This document shows, one piece after another, positions 36,033 to 45,321 of a stretch of DNA of 64,000 nucleotides. The notes under the pieces are model-generated. The model saw only the letters and a list, made by a program, of their open reading frames with translations. It did not search any database and was not told where the DNA came from. Origin of the DNA: Mucilaginibacter flavidus (GTDB taxonomy: Bacteria; Bacteroidota; Bacteroidia; Sphingobacteriales; Sphingobacteriaceae); assembly GCF_024055575.1 (NCBI RefSeq), contig NZ_JAMXOE010000002.1, forward strand, positions 496,001 to 560,000. The letters are read 5' to 3'. Made by a program: the position numbers and the translations under genes. Numbering within the stretch: the first letter of the stretch is position 1; each line of letters begins with the position of its first letter.

Positions 36033-36068
36033 TGCCGGCCGTGTTGTAGCACTTCCGGCATTTTTTTT
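36033..36068 (+). terminator. Rightward terminator shape inside the SusC leader (antisense)
   Basis: TGCCGG (36033-36038) and CCGGCA (36055-36060) are followed by eight T residues on the plus strand. A small hairpin CTGC-GTGA-GCAG lies at 36017-36028. All genes here run leftward, so the T tract serves only an antisense transcript. Confidence 0.55.
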
Positions 36069-36156
36069 GAATTGCGATTTTGGTTTTAGGGTTAAGGTGT
36101 ATTATTTCTCCATATTTTATTATTTAATGGTTAATTATTTAATTGGTTAATATCTT

Positions 36157-37266
36157 TTAAGGCGATACAATAACTTTATTGCCATCTATTTTAAAATTAA
36201 TCTTGCTTAACTCAAGCGCTTTCAGAACTTCAGAAAGAGGCGCACTCCTGGGCATATCTCCGCTAAAGGATCTCAACTCCGAAATATCCCCGGTAAACCT
36301 TACATCAACATTGTACCAACGGCCAAGCTGGCGCATGATACTTTTTATATCAGCATTATTAAAAGTGATAAAACCATTTTTCCATGCCACTACTTCATCT
36401 ACATCTACCTCGGCTATCCGGATATTTCCTCCCTCCAATTGTGCCTGTTCACCTGGCTTAAGTATTTTATCTTTAACCGCTGACGAAACTTTTACACTTC
36501 CTTCCAGTAGGGTGGTTTTAACAGCGTTTTCATCGCCGTAGGCGTTAATATTAAAGTGTGTTCCTAAAACTTCAACTTCCTGCCCGTTTGAAATTATCTT
36601 GAATGGTTTTTCTCTATTGTGCGCTACTTCAAAATAAGCCTCGCCAGTAAGCTCCACCCTGCGCTCACTCCCATTAAACACAACCGGATATTTGATTGAT
36701 GAAGCGGCATTTAACCAAACTTTTGTTCCGTCCGCTAAAACCAGCTGATATTGCCCGCCACGTGGAGTGGCGGCTATATTGAACCCATTATTTTGTGAAG
36801 GTGAATTATCTTCGGAATCGGCATAAACAATTTGGCCGTTGGCATTTTTGCTAATTACCGTACTGCCCTGATTTGCAAGCTTGCCGTTCTTTGCTGCGCT
36901 TAAATCAATAGTACGCCCGTTTGATAAGGTTAATATGGCTCTATTACCGCCGGGGGCTATATCATGGATTTGAGCTGTTTGCTGTGTTGACTTGTTTTTG
37001 TGTATAAGGAAATAGCCCCCGATAGAAACACATAAGATAATAGATGCGGCAGCGGCAATACGAAACCACATAGCCATAATGTGCCGGGGCTTAGGCAAGA
37101 AGCCGAATACCTCCTGTATATCGTCCTCAATTTCTTCAGCTGATAAATCAAGTGGCTTTTCATTAATATTTTTTACATACCAGCTTTCGAGCGAGGCTTT
37201 TTCTTCTTCGGTTGCCTGCCCGCTGTTATACTTATCAAATAATCGCTTTATTTCTTCTTTGTCCAT
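36157..37266 (-). CDS. FecR family anti-sigma factor
   Basis: This is a 369-residue inner-membrane protein, taking the ATG at 37266 (MDKEEIKRLF) instead of the longer frame at 37293. An N-terminal cytoplasmic part with DKYNSGQATEEEK binds the sigma factor. One membrane helix (FRIAAAASIILCVSIGGYF) lies near residue 80, followed by the periplasmic FecR domain with TPRGGQYQLVLADGTKVWLN and a GEAYFEVAH motif, then the STN-like C-terminal part (ADIKSIMRQLGRWYNVDV). It should relay ligand occupancy of the STN-SusC to the ECF sigma. It starts 64 bases after the sigma gene and precedes the SusC gene. Confidence 0.94.
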   Translation of the reverse strand: MDKEEIKRLFDKYNSGQATEEEKASLESWYVKNINEKPLDLSAEEIEDDIQEVFGFLPKPRHIMAMWFRIAAAASIILCVSIGGYFLIHKNKSTQQTAQIHDIAPGGNRAILTLSNGRTIDLSAAKNGKLANQGSTVISKNANGQIVYADSEDNSPSQNNGFNIAATPRGGQYQLVLADGTKVWLNAASSIKYPVVFNGSERRVELTGEAYFEVAHNREKPFKIISNGQEVEVLGTHFNINAYGDENAVKTTLLEGSVKVSSAVKDKILKPGEQAQLEGGNIRIAEVDVDEVVAWKNGFITFNNADIKSIMRQLGRWYNVDVRFTGDISELRSFSGDMPRSAPLSEVLKALELSKINFKIDGNKVIVSP

Positions 37267-37330
37267 ATATACAGTAAAGACCGTTAAGAACATTGAAGGG
37301 CGTAGATGATTTTAAAAAAAAATCAAGCAA

Positions 37331-37909
37331 TTAAAATTTAATAAAAAGCAATAGCCATGCAAATAATCCCAGCCTGGCCCGGAGTATTTTTAACGCATTA
37401 TTAACCTGTTTCTTGGCGGTAGCTTCTGAGATGCCAAGCCGCAAAGCAATTTGCCTGTGCGATAAATGTGTTTTACGGCTTAAAAGGAAGACCTCTTTCA
37501 TTTTCGCAGGCAGAGATTCAATTTCATTTTCAATGATGGTCGCTAGTTGGTTCTGCCGGGTCAAATGATCAGTTATGCACTCCCATTGATTTGCATATTT
37601 CGTAATAGAGGTGATATATTGTGCTTCCACATCTTTACCGGCCATTTGTTTAAGGATCCGGTTCCTGATTGCTGTATAAAGATACCCCGACAGGCTTGTC
37701 TCAATTCTCAGTTCTTCCCTTTTATTCCAGATGTTCGTGAATAATTCCTGTAAAATATCTTTAGCTTCTTCGCGGTTTCTCAATTTATTATAGGCATGGA
37801 GATAAAGAATACCGCTGTATCTTTTGTAGATTTCAGTATAGGCGGTATGGTTACTCTCCTTAAGCAGAGATAGCAGGTCCCGATCCGTATATGAGCTAAA
37901 ATCTTTCAT
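37331..37909 (-). CDS. ECF RNA polymerase sigma-70 factor
   Basis: This 192-residue protein has sigma region 2 (YTEIYKRYSGILYLHAYNKL, EEAKDILQELFTNIW) and region 4 with a helix-turn-helix (LSHRQIALRLGISEATAKKQ), with no region 3, as in Bacteroidota ECF sigmas linked to polysaccharide utilisation loci. The hydrophobic tail LFAWLLLFIKF is typical of this group. It is first in the leftward sigma-FecR-SusC-SusD order, which indicates autoregulated expression of this importer on glycan sensing. A 412-base gap separates it from the divergent AraC gene and contains one 80-bp element. Confidence 0.93.
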   Translation of the reverse strand: MKDFSSYTDRDLLSLLKESNHTAYTEIYKRYSGILYLHAYNKLRNREEAKDILQELFTNIWNKREELRIETSLSGYLYTAIRNRILKQMAGKDVEAQYITSITKYANQWECITDHLTRQNQLATIIENEIESLPAKMKEVFLLSRKTHLSHRQIALRLGISEATAKKQVNNALKILRARLGLFAWLLLFIKF

Positions 37910-38174
37910 TTTTCAAACAAACAAGAGTATCTGACTAAAAATTAAAAAATACAGAACAAGTAAAAGCTCGCTAAATCAGTTAATTGATGGCAGAAAAAAG
38001 GCGCCTGCAATTAATAAATTTCCATTACTTGCCAAATAAATTCGAGAAATGCTCACCGAACGCGTAGATATATTTTTTATTTATCTTCTAAATCAACAAT
38101 TTCGAAACACCTGCCCGGCAGGCTCAATTTATTTAACCTTTAGTTTTTAAACCCAGGTTAGTCATGATACAATT

Positions 38175-38254
38175 GGTATACAAATAAAGGCATTGATAAA
38201 AACTTAAAATTTTACGTTTTTACCCTATTATTAAGCGATATTGGAATTTATCAG
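38175..38254 (-). promoter_or_regulatory. 80-bp conserved element, copy 1
   Basis: This 80-base block matches 54259-54338 at 66 of 80 positions with no gaps, and 54736-54815 in reverse complement. Reading on the minus strand it starts with CAATATCGCTTAATAA, has an A-rich middle and ends CCTTTATTTGTATACC, whose TTTATTTG is one base off the -7 consensus. By that orientation the promoter would face the ECF sigma gene 265 bases away. The remainder of 37910-38321 has only AT-rich sequence and a small GC palindrome. Confidence 0.7.
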
Positions 38255-38321
38255 TAAAAAAAATACAGTTCCGGATTATTAAGTTGAACTTTCGCTATTT
38301 TCAACCTGCCATTATTTCATT

Positions 38322-39197
38322 ATGAAACCTCAATTATTAAAAGTATCCAAAGATGTGGTAGATTCATTCAGCGCAAGGCAGGATACCTTACCTGATGTTA
38401 ACAATCGCTGGCACTATCATCCGGAAGTTGAGCTGGTTTATTTTAAAAAAGGTAAAGGCACACAATTTATTGGAGATAGTATCAGCCCGTTCCAAATGGG
38501 TGATATTGTACTGGTAGGATCCAACCTGCCTCATTACTGGCAGTTTGACAACATTTTTTTTCAAAAGCATGCCGACATAGCTACTGATGTAAGCGTTGTA
38601 CATTTCAATGAAAACTTTTGGGGAAATCTATTTCTAAACCTGCCTGAAAACATCTCCATCAGGACAACGCTCGAAAGATCAAAAAGAGGTCTTCATATCC
38701 GCAGTCCATTTGGTAAAGACATAGGATGCCTGATAGAAAAAATCATCACTGCAGAGGGCACCCGTAAGATTATTTTGCTAATGGAAGTATTAATTGCTAT
38801 CTGCGAATGCGGGAAAAGCAGCTTGCTGGCCTCCATTGGATTTCAAAACAATTTCCAGGAATCAGAAAAAGACCGTATTAACGCCATTTATAATTACTCC
38901 ATAGCCAATTTTAAAAAGCAAATAACATTGGAAGAGATAGCCGAGATAGCTAATATTAGCCCTAATTCATTTTGCAAGTTCTTTAAATCAAGGAGCCGAA
39001 AAACTTACTCCCAGTTTATAAACGAAATACGTGTAGGTCAGGCGTGTAAGCTTCTTATTGATAACAAATTAAACATAAAAGAGATATGTGATGAGAGTGG
39101 TTTTAACAATTTTTCGAGTTTTCATAAGCATTTTAAACAGATAAAGGGTAAAACTCCTTTAAGCTATCAAAAAAGCTTTTTGGGAAGCGATAAATAG
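38322..39197 (+). CDS. AraC family regulator (copy 2)
   Basis: This 291-residue regulator is a paralogue of the one at 24387. It begins MKPQLLKVSKD and has an N-terminal cupin sensor (NNRWHYHPEVELVYF, LVGSNLPHYW) and a C-terminal double helix-turn-helix (EEIAEIANISPNSFCKFF and IKEICDESGFNNFSSFHKHF). Conserved cupin histidines suggest binding of a sugar. It is encoded next to one of the three 80-bp elements and beside the seven-enzyme operon, whose other end carries the second element. It is therefore the prime candidate activator for units C and D (inference). Its stop lies 30 bases from the convergent GH36-like stop, with no hairpin between. Confidence 0.94.
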   Translation: MKPQLLKVSKDVVDSFSARQDTLPDVNNRWHYHPEVELVYFKKGKGTQFIGDSISPFQMGDIVLVGSNLPHYWQFDNIFFQKHADIATDVSVVHFNENFWGNLFLNLPENISIRTTLERSKRGLHIRSPFGKDIGCLIEKIITAEGTRKIILLMEVLIAICECGKSSLLASIGFQNNFQESEKDRINAIYNYSIANFKKQITLEEIAEIANISPNSFCKFFKSRSRKTYSQFINEIRVGQACKLLIDNKLNIKEICDESGFNNFSSFHKHFKQIKGKTPLSYQKSFLGSDK

Positions 39198-39227
39198 CAG
39201 GTAAAAGGTTTAGCCCAGGAAGCGGTA

Positions 39228-41627
39228 TTACTGGTTCTGGGTGTTACCTTTGTTAAACCTTAGTTGCCATTTTATTGGCTGGCTCTTTTGGCTTTTAATA
39301 GCTATTCTCAACCATCCATTTTCTGTTTGGGGTAAAACTTCAATGGAAACTCCGTCCTTGTTTCCAATAATTGTCGCTTCGTTAATTTTCCATGAGCCGC
39401 CATCATTCAGTCCTGCTATACGCAATTCATAATTATCACCGGCAATCAGTTTACTTATTCCCGAAAGCGCCTGGTTCTTCCATTCTTCTTTAAGTAAATC
39501 AATCATTCCTTGTGTTACATGCTGTGACGTTGAAACAACAACCGGGTGATTTAACTTAGCACGAACAGCAATTATCTTGCACGACTCAGCAGGCAGATCA
39601 CCTGCATATGAACCTGAAATATCTGGTAGTGGTTTGTTTTCCCAAAAATCAAAAGCATGATAGCTGGTTTTGTCATTCAAGCCTGCCCGGCGTAAGGTGC
39701 TTCCTATATTTTGAGTTACCGTGTCCCAATTGAATAAACCAATTACAATACGCTGCGTGCCAGACCTCTGATCATTAGCAATCCAAATAGATGGAAGTGT
39801 TTTATCAAAAGCATCCACCGGTCGGGCAATGCCTCTGTGTGAAGCCATGCAGCGCTTCATAATTTCTATACGGTCGGCTGGGAGGCTGGGCAGCCAGTCG
39901 CTGCTGAGAAAAAACTGGCCGGAAACTGCAACGAACGAAGGCAGCATCCGGGCCCTGGTCAAACTGCCTATCCCCGCACTGCCCCCATCTGCACTTGACG
40001 TGCCGTTTTCCCTTATCATGGACGGATCTGGATCGTTCCACCAAACTCTCCCGTTCAAAAAGTATAAACGTGATGCACGGATAGCGCCCGTACGAATAGT
40101 CTGCCCATCGTGATTAAAATCAGGGCCAATCCGCATTGAATTAACCAAGCCTATGGAAGCACCGAATGATCGCATATTCTGGCTTACACAACAACCCGAA
40201 AAGAAAACATCACCGCCAACTGCATTTCGCAATATCTTTAACCCATCCCTAAATGCTTCAATCTGTGTCTTAAGCGGGTTAAATAAAGGCCTATTATTAC
40301 CAATGCTATCGTTCTTGTATCCGTCATTAATGTAAACCTGCTCTGTAACCGTTCCGGTATATAGGCCATCCATCTTGAAATAATTATAGCCCCAGTTATG
40401 CATTTTTTTGGCAACGTAAGCAATATGACTTTGAACCTCAGGGTTAGTAAGATCAAGTGATGTGCCACCCCATTGGGTTTCGAAAGGCTTCCCGTTCTTA
40501 CGGTAGGCAAACCAATTCTGCCGGTCTTTGTATTCGGGGTCCTGGTGGTTACGGGCGAATGGCATCCACCATATCCCGGCTGTCAGTCCTTCTTTTTTTA
40601 CGGCAATTGCAGTAGGTGTCATTCCGTTTGGGTAACCTCCTTTGGGGTCAACACGATCGAACCGGCGATGAGGACCATTGTACTGCCCGCCATCCTGCCA
40701 TTGATCATCTATCTGGACAACGCCAAGGCCAAAGGGCTGCAAGGTGTTTTTTATAAATTTAGCCAGCTCAATAGTAGATGGTTCGCTACCGGCGCCGCCG
40801 TTTTTTTCTGAATACCATGTACAGTAAACGGCAGAGCGGGCTTTTAATTTAATGTTTTGTTGCTTTGCTATAGCATCAGCAAATTGCTCTTCACCTAAGC
40901 GTGCATCATCAAAATAGCCAATAACCAGGGTTTCAGTAGCTTCACTTTTTCCGGCCGGCAAACGAAAATGTCCATAATCAATTTGGGCTTTTATTTCAAC
41001 CAAATTATTATCGACACCAGAAAATACTACACCACTCCCTTTTTCATTAGTTAACCAACCTGTTACAACCCCATTCCTGGTAGTGGGGTCAACTGTTGTA
41101 AGAAACACATAGCTACCTGAATTTTTGTCCGGATCAAGTAAACCACCTGTACCTAATGTTTTTAATATTGTAGCCGGTTTTCCAAGATCGACCAAAAAAG
41201 AAACCGGATTAAGTTTCTCTAAATCAACGTCGTTATTACTTTCATTTTTAATTGTTTGGGTTACAAACAAAAAGGGTTGCAGGGGGTAAAGCGTGAATGA
41301 TATTGAACCGCCATTGGCAGTTGTGATAGTTAAAACTCTCCCTTTTCCAAAAACAGCGCTGGTTACTTCACCCTTTCTGATCGTTCCCGTTGCGCCATTT
41401 GGCACCACATTTTTCAGAAATATTTTCTTTGCCGATGTGCTTCTTACCTCCAGGGTCTTAGTATTGGGGTTGAAAACAACCGTTATAAAAGAATTACTAA
41501 TACTGTACCGGCTTTCTGAAAACCCGGCCTTGTTATCAGCAGTATAGTTTGTTGATAATAGTTTCGCATTAACAACTGCATAAGGAAGGGCTATTAAAAC
41601 AACGACAATAAAAAACAGTTTTCTCAT
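39228..41627 (-). CDS. Secreted GH36/GH27-like alpha-galactosidase (clan GH-D)
   Basis: This 799-residue protein has a signal peptide (ending near VNAK) and an N-terminal beta-supersandwich. The TIM barrel starts near residue 260 (VYCTWYSEKNGG, LGVVQIDDQWQDGG, AGIWWMPFARN). The nucleophile aspartate should be that in YNYFKMDGLYTG, and the acid/base in the RIGPDFNHDG segment. C-terminal beta domains follow; the last 100 residues form an extra beta-sandwich. Clan GH-D enzymes mainly remove alpha-galactose, though some act on N-acetylgalactosamine or beta-L-arabinose. It is the last gene in the leftward seven-enzyme operon, 31 bases after the GH95-like gene. Confidence 0.82.
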   Translation of the reverse strand: MRKLFFIVVVLIALPYAVVNAKLLSTNYTADNKAGFSESRYSISNSFITVVFNPNTKTLEVRSTSAKKIFLKNVVPNGATGTIRKGEVTSAVFGKGRVLTITTANGGSISFTLYPLQPFLFVTQTIKNESNNDVDLEKLNPVSFLVDLGKPATILKTLGTGGLLDPDKNSGSYVFLTTVDPTTRNGVVTGWLTNEKGSGVVFSGVDNNLVEIKAQIDYGHFRLPAGKSEATETLVIGYFDDARLGEEQFADAIAKQQNIKLKARSAVYCTWYSEKNGGAGSEPSTIELAKFIKNTLQPFGLGVVQIDDQWQDGGQYNGPHRRFDRVDPKGGYPNGMTPTAIAVKKEGLTAGIWWMPFARNHQDPEYKDRQNWFAYRKNGKPFETQWGGTSLDLTNPEVQSHIAYVAKKMHNWGYNYFKMDGLYTGTVTEQVYINDGYKNDSIGNNRPLFNPLKTQIEAFRDGLKILRNAVGGDVFFSGCCVSQNMRSFGASIGLVNSMRIGPDFNHDGQTIRTGAIRASRLYFLNGRVWWNDPDPSMIRENGTSSADGGSAGIGSLTRARMLPSFVAVSGQFFLSSDWLPSLPADRIEIMKRCMASHRGIARPVDAFDKTLPSIWIANDQRSGTQRIVIGLFNWDTVTQNIGSTLRRAGLNDKTSYHAFDFWENKPLPDISGSYAGDLPAESCKIIAVRAKLNHPVVVSTSQHVTQGMIDLLKEEWKNQALSGISKLIAGDNYELRIAGLNDGGSWKINEATIIGNKDGVSIEVLPQTENGWLRIAIKSQKSQPIKWQLRFNKGNTQNQ

Positions 41628-41658
41628 TTGCTTTGGGTATTATTCTATTGGTTAGGAA

Positions 41659-43830
41659 TCACAATTTGAATCCGATCGTTTCATTTATCACGGTTTTGAG
41701 CGTAAAACGCGAACCGCTTACAAATTCAGCATTTTTACCGTTACGAATCACGTGGACAGTCTTGCCGGGCCAAGGGTTGACAATTGTACAGGGCATCCCT
41801 TTTTCACTTACAATTTTAACATCAGAGATAAGTCCATTTGTTGATCTTGCTGAAATTAGGAAAGCTCCCCAAGCTCTGATGTCGTTAAAACTTGCACTTT
41901 GATTTTTTGGAAAAACACTGAATAAGCGAATAACATTACCGGCACTCGTGCAAAGCATTTCGTTTAGTGCATTAGCGACGGTGCAGCTATTCTCAATACC
42001 ATGCGGATTATTTAATTGAAAGCCGTTAGGGTTGGTATGCACAGCATATTTATGCAACTCGTTAAGGATAACTAACGGATCATACCCAACCCTGATGGCC
42101 GCAGCAAAAAAACTATTGCTGGTGTTCATATCCTGCCAACGTTGCATTTCGTCAATGGTATTGCGGGCAACTGTTAGCAATTCTTCCTTGCTGTCGAGCG
42201 TAATGGCATTAGCCGGATAAATTTGTTGAATGCCCAGGCCATTTCCATCCCACCAGGCAACGCCTTCTTCGGTGTAACGAAATACATTTTTGCCGTTTCG
42301 AATTTGAACCGGGAAATCACTGAGTTTGCTTAAAATGTCCCGCCACTTTGCCTGCCTGTTTTCATCTATTTTTAAGGTCGAGCTTAAATCAATAATCAGT
42401 TCAAATGCGTTACGAATAAGGCCTAACGATAAAACCGGGTTCTTATCATTTCCTGAACCTTCATGAATTGCATCTCCATAAATAACATACCGGCCATTTT
42501 CAAACTTTAAATAATCTTCCCAAAAATTCGCTATTGCCAGTGCATAAGGATAAATCTTTTTTCCATACCCCTCATCATACGTACAACGCCAGCATTGGGC
42601 CATGTTTATCAGCCCATAAGCTGCATTTGAACGTTGCCCATAAAACAAGCCTCCCTGTTCAATATCTCCAGGCTTTTGATAACCGCCTACGGCAAAGTTC
42701 CTGGTCACTTCAATTCCCATCGGACCAATGCCTACAGGATATAAAATCCCCCGCGTATGGGTTACATTTTTTGCGTACCATTCGCCCCTTGGCATAAAAT
42801 CAAGCAGTGGCGCATCGTGCGGCTTTCCCTGTTCCAAACGGTTGGCTGCATACAGTCCATAAAAAGGAGCCTGAAAATTATAATTCAAATGGTAATCGCC
42901 ATTCCATGCCGGGGTATCGTTAGTTGTCCAACCAAATATCCCCGGAGGAAACTTTTTATCCCGGCTGCAAGCTGCCATCGTATAAAGCCCCTGATAGTAG
43001 GCTTTCATCAAAACAGAGTCCTCGACATTTATTGATGATTTATCCCAATAAGCACCCCACCATTTATTGTGCTGCTGATTACGGATTGCCAATCCGTTCT
43101 TATTAAGTTTTTCTATCCGGCCGAGCACGTATTGCAGCGGTTTTGCTTTTTTAAAATTGCTTTCAACAGCAAGGGCAATAATCAATTTTTTGCCGGGTTG
43201 TATTACAATGGTATTGCTTGGATAATTAATAGTTTTTAAAGCTATGGCGACCTCTGTTTTAATATCAACGCTATCAGCAAAGGCACGGGTGAGCCAATGA
43301 ATATTACGAATGATGCCGGTTTCTGATTTTGCCTGTTTATTTTCAGGTGCAGTTAAGTTTATGGAAACTTTTGTTGCATGGTCTATTGCCTTCAATTCAA
43401 TAAAGACCAGGTTATCGGTTGCTGACACCCAAGACTTTGCTTCTATTCTTTGGCTATTTTTATTTAATAAGCAAGTAGTTATACCGTTGCAGATCCGTTG
43501 TTCTGCCGTAAAACCAACGTTGTTAAAACCTTCAATTTTTACATCTACAAAACCCGCCGCTCTTGGGCCTGATAAGCCATCGGCCTGCGACCTCAGGCGC
43601 CAAAAATCATTTTTGGATAAGTAATAGCGCAAACAATCATCCTTATACTCTACACTCATTGTTACATCGCCATTGCCCATTAAAGGGGCATCGATCGAAA
43701 CATTATTTGGAATATGCTGCGGTGGCTTTGTCCAGTTATTTTTAAATGCCCCGGGTTGAGCCGAAACGCTTGCGCAACTCAGAAGCAAGAAAAAACTTAC
43801 CCTGATTTTTATCATAATAGGTTTTGGCAT
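41659..43830 (-). CDS. Secreted GH95-like enzyme (alpha-L-fucosidase / alpha-L-galactosidase)
   Basis: This 723-residue protein (or 718 from the internal ATG at 43815, which gives a more standard signal peptide) resembles GH95. It has an N-terminal beta domain with APLMGNGDVTMSV, an (alpha/alpha)6 barrel with TPAWNGDYHLNYNFQAPFYG, VAWWDGNGLGIQQ and a late LFSVFPKNQSASFNDI, then a beta tail with KGMPCTIVNPWPGK as in GH95. GH95 inverting enzymes cleave alpha-1,2-fucose from galactose or alpha-L-galactose. The barrel motifs differ enough that this may be a divergent subfamily. It starts 3 bases after the GH29 gene stop and is the sixth gene of the operon. Confidence 0.68.
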   Translation of the reverse strand: MPKPIMIKIRVSFFLLLSCASVSAQPGAFKNNWTKPPQHIPNNVSIDAPLMGNGDVTMSVEYKDDCLRYYLSKNDFWRLRSQADGLSGPRAAGFVDVKIEGFNNVGFTAEQRICNGITTCLLNKNSQRIEAKSWVSATDNLVFIELKAIDHATKVSINLTAPENKQAKSETGIIRNIHWLTRAFADSVDIKTEVAIALKTINYPSNTIVIQPGKKLIIALAVESNFKKAKPLQYVLGRIEKLNKNGLAIRNQQHNKWWGAYWDKSSINVEDSVLMKAYYQGLYTMAACSRDKKFPPGIFGWTTNDTPAWNGDYHLNYNFQAPFYGLYAANRLEQGKPHDAPLLDFMPRGEWYAKNVTHTRGILYPVGIGPMGIEVTRNFAVGGYQKPGDIEQGGLFYGQRSNAAYGLINMAQCWRCTYDEGYGKKIYPYALAIANFWEDYLKFENGRYVIYGDAIHEGSGNDKNPVLSLGLIRNAFELIIDLSSTLKIDENRQAKWRDILSKLSDFPVQIRNGKNVFRYTEEGVAWWDGNGLGIQQIYPANAITLDSKEELLTVARNTIDEMQRWQDMNTSNSFFAAAIRVGYDPLVILNELHKYAVHTNPNGFQLNNPHGIENSCTVANALNEMLCTSAGNVIRLFSVFPKNQSASFNDIRAWGAFLISARSTNGLISDVKIVSEKGMPCTIVNPWPGKTVHVIRNGKNAEFVSGSRFTLKTVINETIGFKL

Positions 43831-43833
43831 AAC

Positions 43834-45303
43834 TTATAAAACCTTGAAAAGCTTTACAGATTCAATCACAGGACAAGCCAATGCATCTAAAAATGTTATT
43901 CTCACCTTCGAAGCCGAAACAGTATCAAACTTTGCGAGTTTTTTACTACCTATGGTACTGCCTTTGAATACCTGTTCCCATTTTCCACCTTTTTCCACTT
44001 CGACAGTGAACGACTTAATGCGTTGCCCCAATCTTATGTACTCCTTAATCTCGAAACAGTTGAAAGTATTTTCTTTTGGAAGGATAAAAGTGAGTGAAGC
44101 TGTTCTGGTAGCATCATTCACCGCCCAAAACGTTTTTTTGTTACTGTCCAATACATTGAAAGCTGCAAATTGCTTAGTATTTCCGCGCGTCTCGGACGCT
44201 GATACTTTTGCTCCCTGTAATAAATTTTTTGAGAATGATTTTGTCAAATAGTCCTGGAATGCATCCAAAACCTTGATATCATTGGCATTAATCTGACCTG
44301 TGCGATCAGGTGGAAGGTTCAGGTTCCAACAAGCGCCATTACCGACCGATTTAAAGTAGATCTCTTTCAAGCTTTCCAGGCTTCTCACCTTCGTATCTTC
44401 ACTTTGGTGATAAAACCAGCCCGGACGAATAGAAACATCTACTTCAGCAGGAATCCATGACTGCCCATTTAATGTACCTGTTTCACCTTCATCAGATTGT
44501 GTGTATCCAATGCCCGGTTTGTCGCCATTGGGGCCATGTGCTGTATATGCCGCCCAGCATGAATCTTTTACAAAACCACTTTCGTTTCCACACCACCGGG
44601 CATCCGGGCCGATATCACTAAAAATGCATGCATTGGGTTGTAATTTCCTAATGATTGAAAAAGTATTATCCCAATCATAATAGGTCTTTCTATCAATTTC
44701 TCTTTTTTCGTTTGCACCTCCGTAATAACCGTCGCCCCCATTAGCTCCATCCAACCATACTTCTGAAATGTTTCCATAATTGGTCAGCAATTCTTTAAGT
44801 TGATTGCGGTAGTAGGTAATGTATTCGGGTTTGCCATACAAAGCGCTGTTCCTGTCCCATGGCGAAAGATAAACGCCAAACTTTATTCCGTACTTTTTGC
44901 AGGCCTCAGAAATCTCCCTAACCACATCCCCTTTCCCATTTTTCCAGGGACTATTTTTCACCGAGTGTTCCGTATATTTTGACGGCCACAGGCAAAAACC
45001 ATCGTGGTGCTTACAGGTTAAAATAGCTCCTTTAAAGCCATGTTTGGCAATGGTCGACACTATTTGATCAGCATTAAAATCCGTCGGGTTGAACACACTC
45101 TCCTTTTCGCCACCCAGGCCCCATTCCCGGTCTGTAAAGGTGTTCACAGTAAAATGGAGGAAACAATAACGTTCCATTTCATGCCATTTCAATTGGCGCT
45201 CGCTGGGTAATGCGCCATATGGTTTGGGAGCGGTTTTTTGCGCATGCAATATTGCTACCACAAAAAGCAAAAAAATGAAAAGTGAAAATCTGAATAGTTT
45301 CAT
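43834..45303 (-). CDS. Secreted GH29 alpha-L-fucosidase (first of two)
   Basis: This 489-residue enzyme has a signal peptide (ending near LHAQ) and a GH29 TIM barrel: RYCFLHFTVNTFTDREWG, ILTCKHHDGFCLWPSKYT, FGVYLSPWDRN, and the nucleophile aspartate in EVWLDGANGG. The GH29-B-like features include the GGDGYYGG loop after the nucleophile. A C-terminal discoidin-like beta-sandwich (residues about 360-489, NTKQFAAFNVLDSNKKTFWAV) probably binds carbohydrate. GH29 retaining enzymes release alpha-linked fucose; B-type members favour alpha-1,3/1,4 linkages on branched glycans (family knowledge). It is the fifth gene in the operon, 18 bases after the clan GH-D-like gene. Confidence 0.92.
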   Translation of the reverse strand: MKLFRFSLFIFLLFVVAILHAQKTAPKPYGALPSERQLKWHEMERYCFLHFTVNTFTDREWGLGGEKESVFNPTDFNADQIVSTIAKHGFKGAILTCKHHDGFCLWPSKYTEHSVKNSPWKNGKGDVVREISEACKKYGIKFGVYLSPWDRNSALYGKPEYITYYRNQLKELLTNYGNISEVWLDGANGGDGYYGGANEKREIDRKTYYDWDNTFSIIRKLQPNACIFSDIGPDARWCGNESGFVKDSCWAAYTAHGPNGDKPGIGYTQSDEGETGTLNGQSWIPAEVDVSIRPGWFYHQSEDTKVRSLESLKEIYFKSVGNGACWNLNLPPDRTGQINANDIKVLDAFQDYLTKSFSKNLLQGAKVSASETRGNTKQFAAFNVLDSNKKTFWAVNDATRTASLTFILPKENTFNCFEIKEYIRLGQRIKSFTVEVEKGGKWEQVFKGSTIGSKKLAKFDTVSASKVRITFLDALACPVIESVKLFKVL

Positions 45304-45321
45304 ACTTATTTATTTTTTTCA

